Source: Lachnospiraceae bacterium P6B14 (GTDB lineage: Bacteria; Bacillota; Clostridia; Lachnospirales; Lachnospiraceae). Taken from it: 64,000 bases of DNA. The stretch's first letter is position 1. Each line of letters begins with the position of its first letter. This document shows, piece after piece, positions 41,402-51,592 of this stretch. The stretch is taken from positions 1 through 64,000 of the forward strand of contig JHWZ01000008.1 in the NCBI GenBank assembly GCA_000687695.1, read 5' to 3'. The notes beneath the pieces were generated by a model. The model worked only from the letters and a program-made list of their open reading frames with translations. It was not told where the DNA came from and ran no database searches. A program made the translations under genes and the position numbers.

Positions 41402-44206
41402 ATGAAAAATGTTACGATTGGAATTATGGCTCACGTGGATGCGGGGAAAACCACGCTTTCCGAGAGCCTTTTATATGTGGCAGGTTTGCTGCGTGATGTG
41501 GGACGTGTCGACCACGGTGACGCGTTTTTGGATACCTATGCGCTGGAGAAGGAGAGAGGGATCACCATATTCAGTAAGCAGGCAGTGATGCCATGGGGAA
41601 CTCTAGTTGATACCCCGGGACACGTGGATTTCTCTCCTGAGGCGGAGAGGGTACTTGGAATACTTGATTACGCTATATTGGTGATCAGCGGAACTGATGG
41701 GATACAGGGACATACAAGGACTTTATGGAGGCTTCTCGATGAATACGAGGTGCCTGTTTTTATTTTTGTGAATAAAATGGATCTGGCGGGAGCGGATAAA
41801 GAACAGTTGATGAGAGAACTTTCGAGCGGTCTGTCCGAAGGGTGCGTGGATTTTTCGTCCGTTGCGTCTTCGTTAGTGAGAGGTGATGGGGAGAAAGCTT
41901 CATTCTCTGATGAGATGTCTGAGTCTATAGCAATGCTTGACGAGGATGTGATGGAGAGGTACCTCGAGGATGGTGAGATAGTTGATCAGGATATTCGCAA
42001 GCTGATAAGAGAGAGAAAACTGTTTCCATGCTTCTTTGGGGCTGCTCTAAAGGGAGAAGGCGTAGAGGAGTTCTATCATGGTTTGGGTAGATATACAGAG
42101 GACGTATGGGGAGAAAACACAGAGAAAGACGAAAAGTTAAAAGAAGAATCATTTTCTGCAAGAGTGTTCAAGGTTTCAAGAGATGATAAAGGAACAAGGC
42201 TGACACACATTCGCGTGGTTTCGGGGGTTCTGGCACCAAAGAACGAGCTACAAATTAAAACTGCACCTAATAAACCTATATCAAAAGGCGACGGTTCAAA
42301 TAATGATACGGAAAATATGGTATCTGAGAAGGTTGATCAGATACGCAGATACTCAGGTGAAAAGTATGAACTCCTCACTGAGGCGGGGCCGGGTACTGTC
42401 TGCGCCCTGACGGGTTTAAAGAATACCTATCCCGGTCAGGGATTGGGTGATATGGAGGATATGGAGGAGCCGATCCTTGCGCCGGTGCTGAATTACAGGA
42501 TGATACTTCCGGAGTCTGTGAGTGTCTTGACATTTTTACCGAAGTTAAGGGAACTCGAGGAGGAGATGCCGGAGTTGCACGTGTCTGTCGGAAGGGGGAC
42601 TGTGGCGTCCGGTGATGAGAGTGGTGAAGCCGACACCGATCAGATACATGTCCAGGTTATGGGGCAGGTGCAGACCGAGATCCTGCAGGAAGTGATCCGT
42701 GAGCGCTACGGCGAGGAGGTTGGCTTCGGGCAGGCGCAGATAGTTTATAAGGAGACCGTGACTAAGCCTGTAGAGGGAATCGGGCACTACGAGCCACTCA
42801 GGCACTATGCGGAGGCGCACGTGTCGATAGAGCCTCTGCCACCGGGAAGCGGCGTGATCGCGGATATGTGTGTTTCTACGGACGAGCTGGATCTGAACTG
42901 GCAGAGACTGATCGTGACGCATATACTCGAGAGAGAGCATCCCGGCGTGCTTATCGGGGCGCCTCTTACCGATGTGAAGATAAGTGTGATAGGGGGCCGT
43001 GCGCACCCGAAGCATACTGAGGGCGGCGATTTCCGTCAGGCTACCTACAGGGCGATACGCATGGGACTTATGAAGGCCGAATGCAGGGTGCTGGAGCCGT
43101 ATTATTATTTCAGGCTAAGTGTGCCTGAAACTCAGGTGGGACGCGCGATGACTGATATAGAGCGGATGAGCGGGACGTTCACGCTTGCGGATGATATGGG
43201 TTATGACGGGACAGGTGCGTCAAATACGGCATCCGGCAGCAATCAGACTATGTCTGTTTTGGTCGGGCATGCACCGGTGGTCACGATGCAGGATTATGCG
43301 CGTGATGTAACTGCTTATACGGGCGGACAGGGAGAGCTTAGCCTGAGCTTCCATGGATACCTGCCTGCTCACAATGAGGACGAGCTAAAGGAGAGAATCG
43401 GCTACGATCCCGAGTCCGATGTGGAGAACCTGCCGGGATCCGTATTTTGCGAGCATGGTGCGGGGTTCTATGTGCCGTGGGACGAGGTTAAAGAAAAATG
43501 CCACGTACATACCGGTTGGAAGCCGGGAAACATCGTAAGAGGTGATGACGGGGAGATCGTCAGTGATTCGAGTCGGGAGATTTTTGATGATAACAGTAAC
43601 GAGGCGTATCGTCTGAAAATGATGGATGAGGCGCTCGGTGTCGAGGAGATCGATTCGATACTTGATCAGGCGACTCATGCAAACAGGCGTGCGCCGAAAC
43701 GGTCGTTACGGCGGGCCAGGGAGAAGACCGTGAGGCGGGCGGCAAAGCCGACAGGAGCCGCGAAACCACGGAAGACGAAGGAGAAAATAGGCGATTATCT
43801 GCTGGTCGACGGATACAATGTGATACATGCATGGCAGGAGTTAGCGGATCTGGCCGGTGAAGACATGGAGATGGCCAGGGGGAGGCTGCAGGATATCCTA
43901 TGCAATTACCAGGGATACTCAGGCAAGGATGTTATCCTCGTTTTCGATGCGTATCGTGTGGCGTCGCATGCTACGGAGACTTTTGATTATCACAATATCC
44001 ATGTGGTGTATACCAAGACGGCGGAGACGGCAGATCAGTATATCGAGAGGTTTTCCGTGGAAAAGGCGGACCGATATCATGTTACGGTGGTGACCTCAGA
44101 CGGACTCGAGCAGATCATCATCCGCGGAGCGGGAGCGCATCTTTTGTCGGCAAGGGACTTTGAGGCTGAGGTTTCATCCGCTAATGACGGGGCATTTTTA
44201 CATTGA
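41402..44206 (+). CDS. TetM-like ribosomal GTPase fused to an NYN nuclease
   Basis: Residues 1 to about 700 are an EF-G/TetM-type translational GTPase: G1 AHVDAGKTT (10-18), G3 DTPGHVDF (70-77), G4 NKMD (near 125), then the EF-G-like domains II-V, with a Ser/Asn/Asp-rich insert in domain II. A basic Arg/Ala/Lys linker (~755-790) leads to a C-terminal NYN (PIN-like) domain (~797-930) resembling YacP/Rae1, the B. subtilis endoribonuclease that cuts mRNA in the ribosomal A site. Candidate metal-binding Asp residues are kept: Asp803 in LLVDGYNVIHAW, Asp849 in VFDAYR, Asp878 in ADQYIE, Asp900 in TSDG. The frame is open throughout, 934 residues, nine bases after trkH. It may act in ribosome rescue or drug response; resistance is not shown. 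Confidence 0.85.
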   Translation: MKNVTIGIMAHVDAGKTTLSESLLYVAGLLRDVGRVDHGDAFLDTYALEKERGITIFSKQAVMPWGTLVDTPGHVDFSPEAERVLGILDYAILVISGTDGIQGHTRTLWRLLDEYEVPVFIFVNKMDLAGADKEQLMRELSSGLSEGCVDFSSVASSLVRGDGEKASFSDEMSESIAMLDEDVMERYLEDGEIVDQDIRKLIRERKLFPCFFGAALKGEGVEEFYHGLGRYTEDVWGENTEKDEKLKEESFSARVFKVSRDDKGTRLTHIRVVSGVLAPKNELQIKTAPNKPISKGDGSNNDTENMVSEKVDQIRRYSGEKYELLTEAGPGTVCALTGLKNTYPGQGLGDMEDMEEPILAPVLNYRMILPESVSVLTFLPKLRELEEEMPELHVSVGRGTVASGDESGEADTDQIHVQVMGQVQTEILQEVIRERYGEEVGFGQAQIVYKETVTKPVEGIGHYEPLRHYAEAHVSIEPLPPGSGVIADMCVSTDELDLNWQRLIVTHILEREHPGVLIGAPLTDVKISVIGGRAHPKHTEGGDFRQATYRAIRMGLMKAECRVLEPYYYFRLSVPETQVGRAMTDIERMSGTFTLADDMGYDGTGASNTASGSNQTMSVLVGHAPVVTMQDYARDVTAYTGGQGELSLSFHGYLPAHNEDELKERIGYDPESDVENLPGSVFCEHGAGFYVPWDEVKEKCHVHTGWKPGNIVRGDDGEIVSDSSREIFDDNSNEAYRLKMMDEALGVEEIDSILDQATHANRRAPKRSLRRAREKTVRRAAKPTGAAKPRKTKEKIGDYLLVDGYNVIHAWQELADLAGEDMEMARGRLQDILCNYQGYSGKDVILVFDAYRVASHATETFDYHNIHVVYTKTAETADQYIERFSVEKADRYHVTVVTSDGLEQIIIRGAGAHLLSARDFEAEVSSANDGAFLH

Positions 44207-44232
44207 CGTCATATATTACAATATGATATAAT
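44203..44232 (+). promoter_or_regulatory. Promoter of glycogen phosphorylase
   Basis: TTGACG (44203-44208), 18 bp, TATAAT (44227-44232) with TGA before it. The -35 overlaps the stop codon of the previous gene. Confidence 0.75.
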
Positions 44233-44285
44233 ACTTTTTGTGTTTTTTCGAAAATAACGTAATTTCGTAATTCAGGAGGCGTGTC

Positions 44286-46547
44286 ATGGTCAGCGAAATC
44301 TGTCAGAAGCTCTACAAGCGCGACATCAACAAATGTACGGACGAGGAGGTTTATATCGCCCTTTTGCATCTGGTGAAGCGCGAAGCAAAGAAAAAGGAGG
44401 TCGCTCTTTCAAAGGAGAAGAAGAAGCTCTACTACATCTCAGCAGAGTTTCTCATCGGCCGCGTGATCGGAAACAACCTGATCAATCTCGGTCTGTGGAG
44501 CGAGGTGAGGAAAGAGCTTCGTATCAAGGGCAAATCCCTTGCGAACATCCTGGAGAGAGAGCCTGAGCCGTCGCTCGGAAACGGTGGTCTCGGTCGTCTC
44601 GCAGCGTGCTTCCTTGACTCGATCGCAACGTTGGGGTTACCGGGAGACGGAATCGGTCTTTGCTACCATGAGGGACTTTTTTATCAGAAGTTTAAGCGCA
44701 ACCGCCAGATGGAGTATCCGAATGCGTGGAGAGAGAAGCGCTCGGTACTCGGCAGGAGCGTAAAAAAATATCCGGTACGTTTTGGCGGATTTACGGTAAA
44801 TGCCGTGATGTATGACATCCTGATCACAGGCTATGAGAACCGTACGAACCGCCTGCATCTTTTTGACCTGGATTCGGTTGATCCTTCCATCATCAATAAG
44901 GGAATCGACTTTGACAAAACCAATATCAGAAAAAATCTCACGCTGTTTTTGTACCCTGATGACAGTGATGATGCCGGCAGACTTTTGAGAGTTTACCAGC
45001 AGTATTTCATGGTCAGTGCGGGTGCGCAGTTTATTATCGATGAGGCCAGAGCCAGAGGCTCAAACATGCATGATCTCGCCGATTATGTAGCTATTCAGAT
45101 CAACGATACACATCCGTCTATGGTGATCCCGGAGCTCATCCGACTTCTTATGGAAGAAAACGATATGACATGGGAAGAGGCTACAAAGATCGTAACAGAC
45201 ATCTGCGCGTACACGAACCACACGATCCTCGCGGAGGCTCTCGAAAAATGGCCGAAGAGCTTTATCAATAAGGTCGCTCCGCAGCTCGTGCCGATCATCG
45301 AGCGCCTCGATAAGGATGTCAGAAAGAAATACGACAACCCTGATCTCGCCATCATCGACAACGAGAAGCGTGTGCATATGGCAAAGATGGATATGCATTT
45401 CGGTCACAGCATCAACGGCGTGGCAGCACTGCATACAGAGATTCTGAAAAACACCGAGCTTCATGATTTCTATGAAATCTATCCTGAAAAGTTCAACAAT
45501 AAAACGAACGGTATCACGTTCCGCCGCTGGCTCATGGAGTGCAACCGTCCGCTGACGCACTTCCTCGACGAGGTGATCGGACCGGGATATAAAAAGGACG
45601 CGACTGAGCTTAAGCATCTCATGGATCATATCGACGAGGATCGCACGATGAAAAAGATCCTTGAGATAAAGAGAAAGAAAAAGCTCGAGCTCACATATTA
45701 TCTGCGTCATGCGATGAGAGTGGATGTGGATCCAAACTCGATATTTGACATACAGGTAAAACGTCTGCATGAGTACAAGCGCCAGCAGCTCAACTGCCTG
45801 TATGTGATCAGAAAGTATCTCGAGATCAAGCGCGGCAAAAGGCCGAACCGCAAGATAACCGTAATCTTCGGAGCAAAGGCCGCACCTGCATATACTATAG
45901 CAAAGGACATCATCCATCTGATCCTCTGCCTGCAGAAGCTGATCGAGAAGGATAAAGAGGTTCGTCCTTATCTCCAGGTGATCATGCTCGAGAATTACAA
46001 TGTTACCCTGGCAGAACGCGTGATACCGGCCTGCGATATCTCCGAGCAGATATCGTTAGCTTCACAGGAGGCATCCGGTACCGGAAACATGAAGTTTATG
46101 CTTAACGGAGCTGTCACACTCGGAACCGAGGACGGAGCCAATGTTGAGATACACGAGCTTGTCGGTGATGACAATATATATATATTCGGAGAGGATTCGC
46201 AGACGGTCATCGATCGTTATGCGAGAGGAGATTACCGTTCGATCGACTACTATGGCAAGAATCCGATCCTCAAGGAGTGTGTTGATTTCATCGTATCGAA
46301 GCCGATGCTGAAGATCGGAGATAAAAAGCATCTCGGACGTCTTTACAATGAGCTTCTCAGCAAGGACTGGTTCATGACCTTCCCGGATTTCGACTCGTAC
46401 TGTCGCACACGTGAGAAGGCATATCATGATTACGAGGATCGACGCGCGTGGGCCAAGAAGATGATCACAAATATCGCCAATGCGGGGTATTTCTCATCCG
46501 ACAGAACCATCGAGCAGTACAACAACGATATATGGAAGCTTAAGTGA
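44286..46547 (+). CDS. glgP: Glycogen/alpha-glucan phosphorylase
   Basis: GT35 enzyme that releases glucose-1-phosphate from glycogen or maltodextrin. Seen: [11 protein letters not shown] near the N-terminus, [45 protein letters not shown] and the PLP-binding block [28 protein letters not shown], with the Schiff-base Lys in GNMKF. 753 residues, slightly short of the ~800 typical. CAGGAGG precedes ATG by 6 nt. No other glycogen gene is near. Confidence 0.94.
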   Translation: MVSEICQKLYKRDINKCTDEEVYIALLHLVKREAKKKEVALSKEKKKLYYISAEFLIGRVIGNNLINLGLWSEVRKELRIKGKSLANILEREPEPSLGNGGLGRLAACFLDSIATLGLPGDGIGLCYHEGLFYQKFKRNRQMEYPNAWREKRSVLGRSVKKYPVRFGGFTVNAVMYDILITGYENRTNRLHLFDLDSVDPSIINKGIDFDKTNIRKNLTLFLYPDDSDDAGRLLRVYQQYFMVSAGAQFIIDEARARGSNMHDLADYVAIQINDTHPSMVIPELIRLLMEENDMTWEEATKIVTDICAYTNHTILAEALEKWPKSFINKVAPQLVPIIERLDKDVRKKYDNPDLAIIDNEKRVHMAKMDMHFGHSINGVAALHTEILKNTELHDFYEIYPEKFNNKTNGITFRRWLMECNRPLTHFLDEVIGPGYKKDATELKHLMDHIDEDRTMKKILEIKRKKKLELTYYLRHAMRVDVDPNSIFDIQVKRLHEYKRQQLNCLYVIRKYLEIKRGKRPNRKITVIFGAKAAPAYTIAKDIIHLILCLQKLIEKDKEVRPYLQVIMLENYNVTLAERVIPACDISEQISLASQEASGTGNMKFMLNGAVTLGTEDGANVEIHELVGDDNIYIFGEDSQTVIDRYARGDYRSIDYYGKNPILKECVDFIVSKPMLKIGDKKHLGRLYNELLSKDWFMTFPDFDSYCRTREKAYHDYEDRRAWAKKMITNIANAGYFSSDRTIEQYNNDIWKLK

Positions 46548-46571
46548 AAAAATAAAAGATTGAAAAAATAC

Positions 46572-46628
46572 TTGACCGCTGGTCATTTTTGTGATAGGAT
46601 AAGACTATTGAAAAATGACTAGTGGTCA
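46572..46628 (+). promoter_or_regulatory. MMPL operon promoter with two TetR-type operators
   Basis: TTGACC (46572-46577), 17 bp, TAGGAT (46595-46600). Operator 1, TGACCGCTGGTCA (46573-46585), covers the -35; operator 2, TGACTAGTGGTCA (46616-46628), lies after the start site, 43 bp centre to centre (about four helix turns). The surrounding 24-nt arms are inverted copies with three mismatches. The TetR encoded at 50978 is the natural candidate repressor. Confidence 0.75.
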
Positions 46629-46664
46629 AGTTTTGCTTTATGAGAAGGATTGGAGGAAGAAAAA

Positions 46665-48743
46665 GTGGGTGTTAAGTATGGTAGATTTATTGCGAAGCAC
46701 AGGGTACTGATCATCATTATCGCAATAATTCTGTTGATCCCGGCGGGGATCGGTTACATCTCAACAAGGATCAATTATGACGTGCTCAGCTACCTGCCAA
46801 ATAGTCTTGAGACGGTTTACGGTCAGGACGTCATGGTGGATGAGTTCGGAATGGGAGCCTTCTCGATGGTCATCGTCGAGGGGATGGAGAACAAGGATGT
46901 TCAGAAGCTGAAGAAGGAAATTGAGAAGGTAGAGCATGTAAAGGAAGTTCTCTGGTATGACGATGCACTTGATATCACGGTGCCCGTAGAGATGCTGCCG
47001 GAGGAGCTTAGAAATGCTCTGTTTACCGATAACGCGACCATGATGATCGCTCTTTTTGATAAAACAACATCGGATGAGACGACGATGGAAGCGATCCAGG
47101 GAATCCGAGATACAGTAAAGGATCAGGCGTTTGTCAGCGGTATGGCTGCGATCACGACGGATATCAAGGCGATCGCACTTCACGAGATGCCGATCTACGT
47201 GGTTGTAGCGGTTATACTTACATTGATCATATTGCTGATCACCATGGATTCGTTTATCACGGGTTTCATCTTCCTTGGAGGTATAGGATTTGCCGTTATA
47301 TATAACATGGGAAGCAATGTTTTCATGGGGCAGATATCATATCTGACTCAGGCGATAGCGGCGATATTGCAGCTCGGTGTTACGATGGACTACTCGATAT
47401 TTTTGCTGGAGAGTTATAGAGAGAATAAAGAAAAATATCCCGGCGATAATCAGCGTGCCATGGCTCATGCGATATCGAATACGCTTATTTCCGTTACCTG
47501 TAGTTCGGTAACGACTATCGCGGGATTTTTGGCACTGTGCTTTATGACGTTCGGACTTGGTATGGATATGGGAATCGTCATGGCGAAGGGTGTCGTGATG
47601 GGAGTGCTCGTGTGCATAACATTTTTACCGGCACTCGTGCTGTGCTGTGACAAGGCGATCGAGAAGACATCACACAGAAGCTTTTTGCCATCGTTTAAGC
47701 GTACTTCAAAGGTCATCACTAAGGGATGGGTAGTTCTGTTTATCCTGTTTCTGGTGGTACTGCCGGTGGCATGGTACGGAAATGCGAATTACCATACAGC
47801 ATACGGAATCGCTGATTCGCTGCCGCAGGACCTCGACAGTGCGATAGCGAACCACAAGCTCAATGATGAGTTCCATATGAATAACATGCATATCCTTATG
47901 CTGCCAAGTGATATGGAAGCAAAGACTAAGAAGGAGATCAACTCACAGATCAAAAAGCTCGACGGAGTCAAGTGGGTGCTCGGTATCAGCTCTTTGGTAG
48001 GAGAGAAGCTGCCTGATGCCATGATACCTGACAGGCTCAGGGAGAAGCTGGTTGGAAAGGAACATGAGATAGAGTTTATCTGCTCGAATTACAGGACATC
48101 TTCCGACGAGGTCAACAAGCAGGTCGGTGAGATAAACGATATAATCAAAAAGGTGGATGAACGTGCGATGATCATAGGAGAGGCGCCTTTGACGAAGGAC
48201 CTCAGAGAGACGACCATCGTTGATATACGAAACGTTAATATCATATCAATAGGATTTATTTTCCTGATCATCCTGTTGACGTTCAGATCGATAATCCTGC
48301 CTGTGATACTCGTGGCAGTTATCGAGCTTGCGATACTTATCAATATGGGTATACCGTTCTATATGGGGACGGATGTATCATTCGTGGCAAGTATCGTTAT
48401 AGGTACGATTCAGCTCGGATCGACTGTCGATTATGCGATACTGATGACGAGTCGGTACAGGACCGAGAGACTATATAGGGAAAAGACGAAACGAGAGGCG
48501 ATAGCGATAGCGCATCTGACATCGTTTAAGTCAATACTTACATCGGGTCTGATCATGTTTGCCGCAACCTTTGGTGTATCGCTTGTGACAAATATCGACC
48601 TCATCGATGCGATCTGCTCTATGCTTGCGCGTGGAGCTCTGATCTCGACAGCATGCGTGCTTTTGTTCCTGCCTGCACTTCTGATGGTATTTGACAAGAT
48701 CATCTGCAGGCTGACATGGACGATGCGAAGAGTTAAATGGTAA
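46665..48743 (+). CDS. MMPL/RND-type membrane transporter
   Basis: Predicted proton-driven exporter of the MMPL family, about 12 membrane helices in two halves, each a first helix, an extracytoplasmic domain and five helices. The conserved proton-relay motif appears twice: VTMDYSIFLLESYR in half 1 and STVDYAILMTSRYR in half 2. Substrates of this family are lipids, hydrophobic drugs or peptides. The likely start is GTG 46665, with GGAGGA (46652-46657) 7 nt upstream; an in-frame TTG at 46650 overlaps that site. First gene of the TetR-controlled operon. Confidence 0.85.
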   Translation: MGVKYGRFIAKHRVLIIIIAIILLIPAGIGYISTRINYDVLSYLPNSLETVYGQDVMVDEFGMGAFSMVIVEGMENKDVQKLKKEIEKVEHVKEVLWYDDALDITVPVEMLPEELRNALFTDNATMMIALFDKTTSDETTMEAIQGIRDTVKDQAFVSGMAAITTDIKAIALHEMPIYVVVAVILTLIILLITMDSFITGFIFLGGIGFAVIYNMGSNVFMGQISYLTQAIAAILQLGVTMDYSIFLLESYRENKEKYPGDNQRAMAHAISNTLISVTCSSVTTIAGFLALCFMTFGLGMDMGIVMAKGVVMGVLVCITFLPALVLCCDKAIEKTSHRSFLPSFKRTSKVITKGWVVLFILFLVVLPVAWYGNANYHTAYGIADSLPQDLDSAIANHKLNDEFHMNNMHILMLPSDMEAKTKKEINSQIKKLDGVKWVLGISSLVGEKLPDAMIPDRLREKLVGKEHEIEFICSNYRTSSDEVNKQVGEINDIIKKVDERAMIIGEAPLTKDLRETTIVDIRNVNIISIGFIFLIILLTFRSIILPVILVAVIELAILINMGIPFYMGTDVSFVASIVIGTIQLGSTVDYAILMTSRYRTERLYREKTKREAIAIAHLTSFKSILTSGLIMFAATFGVSLVTNIDLIDAICSMLARGALISTACVLLFLPALLMVFDKIICRLTWTMRRVKW

Positions 48744-48812
48744 AAAAAGGAATGTGAAAGTATTGTTTATATAGATAACTGTTGATAGAGATTAAAGAAT
48801 GGAGGAAGTGAC

Positions 48813-50924
48813 ATGAAAAGAAATGCTATCAGACGAGTGATATGCGGAGTGTTGGCGCTGAGCCTTGCGTTTGCGACACCGGCCGTATCATTTGCGAAGG
48901 TAACCAAGCAGGAGAGTGTTTATGTTATTGCGAATCCTGATGGTTCGACCAAGTCGATCACCGTATCTGACCAGCTGCAGGGAGCGGCGAATGAGAGCGG
49001 GACTATCAAGGATGTATCAGAGTTATCTGATATCAAAAATGTTAAGGGTGATGAGACATTCGATCAGAGCGGTCAGAATCTCACATGGAATCTGAACGGT
49101 GCGGATATTTTTTATCAGGGAAAGACTGATAAAAAGCTCCCGGTGTCCGTAAAGATCACTTATGAGCTCGACGGAGCAAAGGTGAATCCGCAGGATATCG
49201 TAGGTAAGAGCGGAAAGCTCAAGATAACCGTTAAGTATGAGAACAACGAGATCCAGACAAAGACAGAGAACGGAAAAAGCGTAAAGATCGCGACACCGTT
49301 TTTGATGGCAACAGGCCTGATCCTTGACAGTGAGCATTTCACAAACGTGAAGATGGATGACGGCGGAAAGGTTATCGATGACGGATCAAAGAGTATCGTT
49401 ATCGGCATCGGTATGCCGGGACTCAAGGACTCGCTTGACTTAAGCTCTGATCTGATGAAAAAGATCGATGACAAGCTCAAGGATGAATTCACGGTTACAT
49501 GTGATACAACCGAGTTTGAGATGAAAAACACATTCACATTTGCCAGTGCAAGCCTTCTGAACATGCTTTCAGAGGAAGCTGACAAGGAAGACAGCGGAAT
49601 AGATTTTGACAAGATCGATGACAAGATCGACGATCTGGATGAAGCGGTTGACAAGCTTAATGATGGAACAAAGAAGCTCTCTGACGGAACAAAGGATCTG
49701 GATAAGGGTGTAGCAGATCTGAAGAGCGGTATTGAGAAATACGCAAATCAGGGTGTGAAAAAGCTCACAGCAGGTATCCGCGAGCTCGGTAAAAATGCAC
49801 CGAAGTTGAAGAAGGGTGTCGGTGATTATGTATCCGGAGTTGATAAGCTGGCAGAGGGTACAAAGAAATATGTGGCTACTATCGAACTTGTTTTGAAAAC
49901 CGTTAAGACAGCTACCGCTGATCTTGGTTCCTTTGATGCTACAAAGCTAGCGGCTCTTACAACAGGGATAGAGCAGTTGAGTAACGGGCTTGCAAGTATC
50001 GCAGATAAGGATAAGATGACACAGCTTTCTGATGGAGCAAAGGCTGTATCTGATGGAATCGGAACTGTTAATGCAGGCCTTACACAGCTGAAATCAAGCT
50101 TCTCAAATAATGAGAATGCGATCGTAGCTTTGGAGACTGCACTTGCTGCAGATGAGAAGGTTCTTGAAGGCCTCAAGGCTGCAAAGGCAGCGGGAGATAC
50201 AAATCTTGATACTGCCATTGCAACAATGGAGAAGTCGGTAGAGGGCCAGAAAAAGGCTATCGCAGGACTTAAAGAGGTGACAAAGGGACAGAAGGAGGGA
50301 GTTGAAAAGCTCGCTACCGCAACCGCATCAGGAAGTGATCTTGCATCCGGTGCAAAGACTATAGCTGATTCTGTTTCCGCATTTGTTACGGGTCTTACCA
50401 CCATGGCAGATCCGACTACCATGGCTACTCTTAAAGAGGCTATGGGCAAGATCGGAAAGATTCTTCCTTCACTAAGCGGAATCCTTTCGATGGCAAGCAG
50501 TGATACAATTACAAATACCAACAAGCAGCTTACTGATGGTTGTGACAAGCTTCTTTCTGCAGGAAAGAAGATGCGTTCGACCATAAAGAAGCTCGGTGAC
50601 GGTATGACCAAGCTGGATGACGGAGCCAAGCAGCTTGACTCGGCAACTGATACTGTTGTAAACGGTACAGGAAAGCTTAAGGATGGAACAGGCAAGCTTT
50701 TCTCCGGAGCCAAAAAGCTTAACGACGGATTCACCAAGTTCCGTGAAAAAGCCATCGATAAGCTTATGGACTTCTACAATGACGATCTCAAGGGCATGGT
50801 AGACAGGCTTCAGGATATAATGGATGCAGGAAAAGAATACAAGAGCTTTTCCGGTATTGATGACAGTATGGATGGTGAAGTTAAGTTCATCATCGAGACC
50901 GAGGCTGTAAAGGCTGAGGAATAA
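48813..50924 (+). CDS. Secreted YhgE-like coiled-coil protein
   Basis: 703 residues with a signal peptide (1-28, cleavage near SFAK) and no clear later membrane helix. After a beta-type domain (~35-235), most of the chain is repeats of Leu-x-x-Gly spaced by about seven residues (KLNDGTKKLSDGTKDLDKGVADLKSG; again near the C-terminus KLGDGMTKLDDGAKQLDSAT), the pattern of YhgE/Pip and phage-infection-type proteins that forms long helical rods. Those proteins usually have C-terminal membrane helices, missing here. Lying between an MMPL pump and its regulator, it may be an extracytoplasmic adaptor that links the pump to the wall. Confidence 0.7.
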   Translation: MKRNAIRRVICGVLALSLAFATPAVSFAKVTKQESVYVIANPDGSTKSITVSDQLQGAANESGTIKDVSELSDIKNVKGDETFDQSGQNLTWNLNGADIFYQGKTDKKLPVSVKITYELDGAKVNPQDIVGKSGKLKITVKYENNEIQTKTENGKSVKIATPFLMATGLILDSEHFTNVKMDDGGKVIDDGSKSIVIGIGMPGLKDSLDLSSDLMKKIDDKLKDEFTVTCDTTEFEMKNTFTFASASLLNMLSEEADKEDSGIDFDKIDDKIDDLDEAVDKLNDGTKKLSDGTKDLDKGVADLKSGIEKYANQGVKKLTAGIRELGKNAPKLKKGVGDYVSGVDKLAEGTKKYVATIELVLKTVKTATADLGSFDATKLAALTTGIEQLSNGLASIADKDKMTQLSDGAKAVSDGIGTVNAGLTQLKSSFSNNENAIVALETALAADEKVLEGLKAAKAAGDTNLDTAIATMEKSVEGQKKAIAGLKEVTKGQKEGVEKLATATASGSDLASGAKTIADSVSAFVTGLTTMADPTTMATLKEAMGKIGKILPSLSGILSMASSDTITNTNKQLTDGCDKLLSAGKKMRSTIKKLGDGMTKLDDGAKQLDSATDTVVNGTGKLKDGTGKLFSGAKKLNDGFTKFREKAIDKLMDFYNDDLKGMVDRLQDIMDAGKEYKSFSGIDDSMDGEVKFIIETEAVKAEE

Positions 50925-50977
50925 AGATAGTAATATGCGGTTGGTGTGAACCGCAAAAAAATAAATGAGGTGTGAAA

Positions 50978-51592
50978 ATGAGTAAGCTTGATGAGAAGAA
51001 AAAAAAGAAGAGAGAGGCACTGTTTGCGGCAGCGTTCAATCTCTTCAACACGAAGGGGATCAGGCAGACTTCTATCTCTGAAATTGCGAATGAAGCAGAT
51101 GTTGCGAAGGGGACTTTTTATCTGTATTTCAAGGATAAGTTTGACCTCAGAGATAAGCTTATTGCAGCCAAGGCATCTCAGATTCTGATGCAGGCCACAA
51201 GAGAAGTCGGACTTGACATGGATCATCTGAACATGTATCCTTTGGAGGACGCCATTGTTCAGATAGTAGATGTTATCCTGGATCGTATGAGCAGGGAGCC
51301 GGAGCTTCTCAGATTCATAACAAAGAATCTGAGCTGGGGAGCATTTCGTCAGATATCCCTCGAGGATGAGAGCGCAGAAGATATGAATTTCCATGAGGGT
51401 TATCAAAAGCTGATAGATGCCTCGGGCAGGAGATTTGAAAATCCGGATCTGATGCTTTTTATGATAGTCGAGCTGGTCGGCGGATGCTGTTATCAGGTAA
51501 TCCTTTATGAAAAGCCGGTTACTCTCGAGGAGTTGAAGCCGAGACTCTATGAGTCGATCAGGGATATCATCGCAAATCAGGAGATTTCATGA
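50978..51592 (+). CDS. TetR family transcription regulator
   Basis: DNA-binding helix-turn-helix at the N-terminus (ALFAAAFNLFNTKGIRQTSISEIANEADVAKGTFYLYFKDKFDLRDKL), followed by a ligand-binding helical domain with an unassigned effector. 204 residues. ATG 50978 is chosen for GAGG 7 nt upstream; a GTG two codons before is too near. Its stop overlaps the ABC gene start in ATGA, so it is in the transporter operon and likely binds the paired operators at 46573-46628. Ligand is probably a pump substrate. Confidence 0.9.
   Translation: MSKLDEKKKKKREALFAAAFNLFNTKGIRQTSISEIANEADVAKGTFYLYFKDKFDLRDKLIAAKASQILMQATREVGLDMDHLNMYPLEDAIVQIVDVILDRMSREPELLRFITKNLSWGAFRQISLEDESAEDMNFHEGYQKLIDASGRRFENPDLMLFMIVELVGGCCYQVILYEKPVTLEELKPRLYESIRDIIANQEIS

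Noticed and set aside
41402-44206. Tetracycline resistance gene
   Set aside because: TetM-like by fold, but chromosomal context and the nuclease fusion do not support calling it a resistance determinant from sequence alone.
45060-45917. A 285-codon minus-strand frame
   Set aside because: Antisense to glycogen phosphorylase, no start signal, no recognisable motif.
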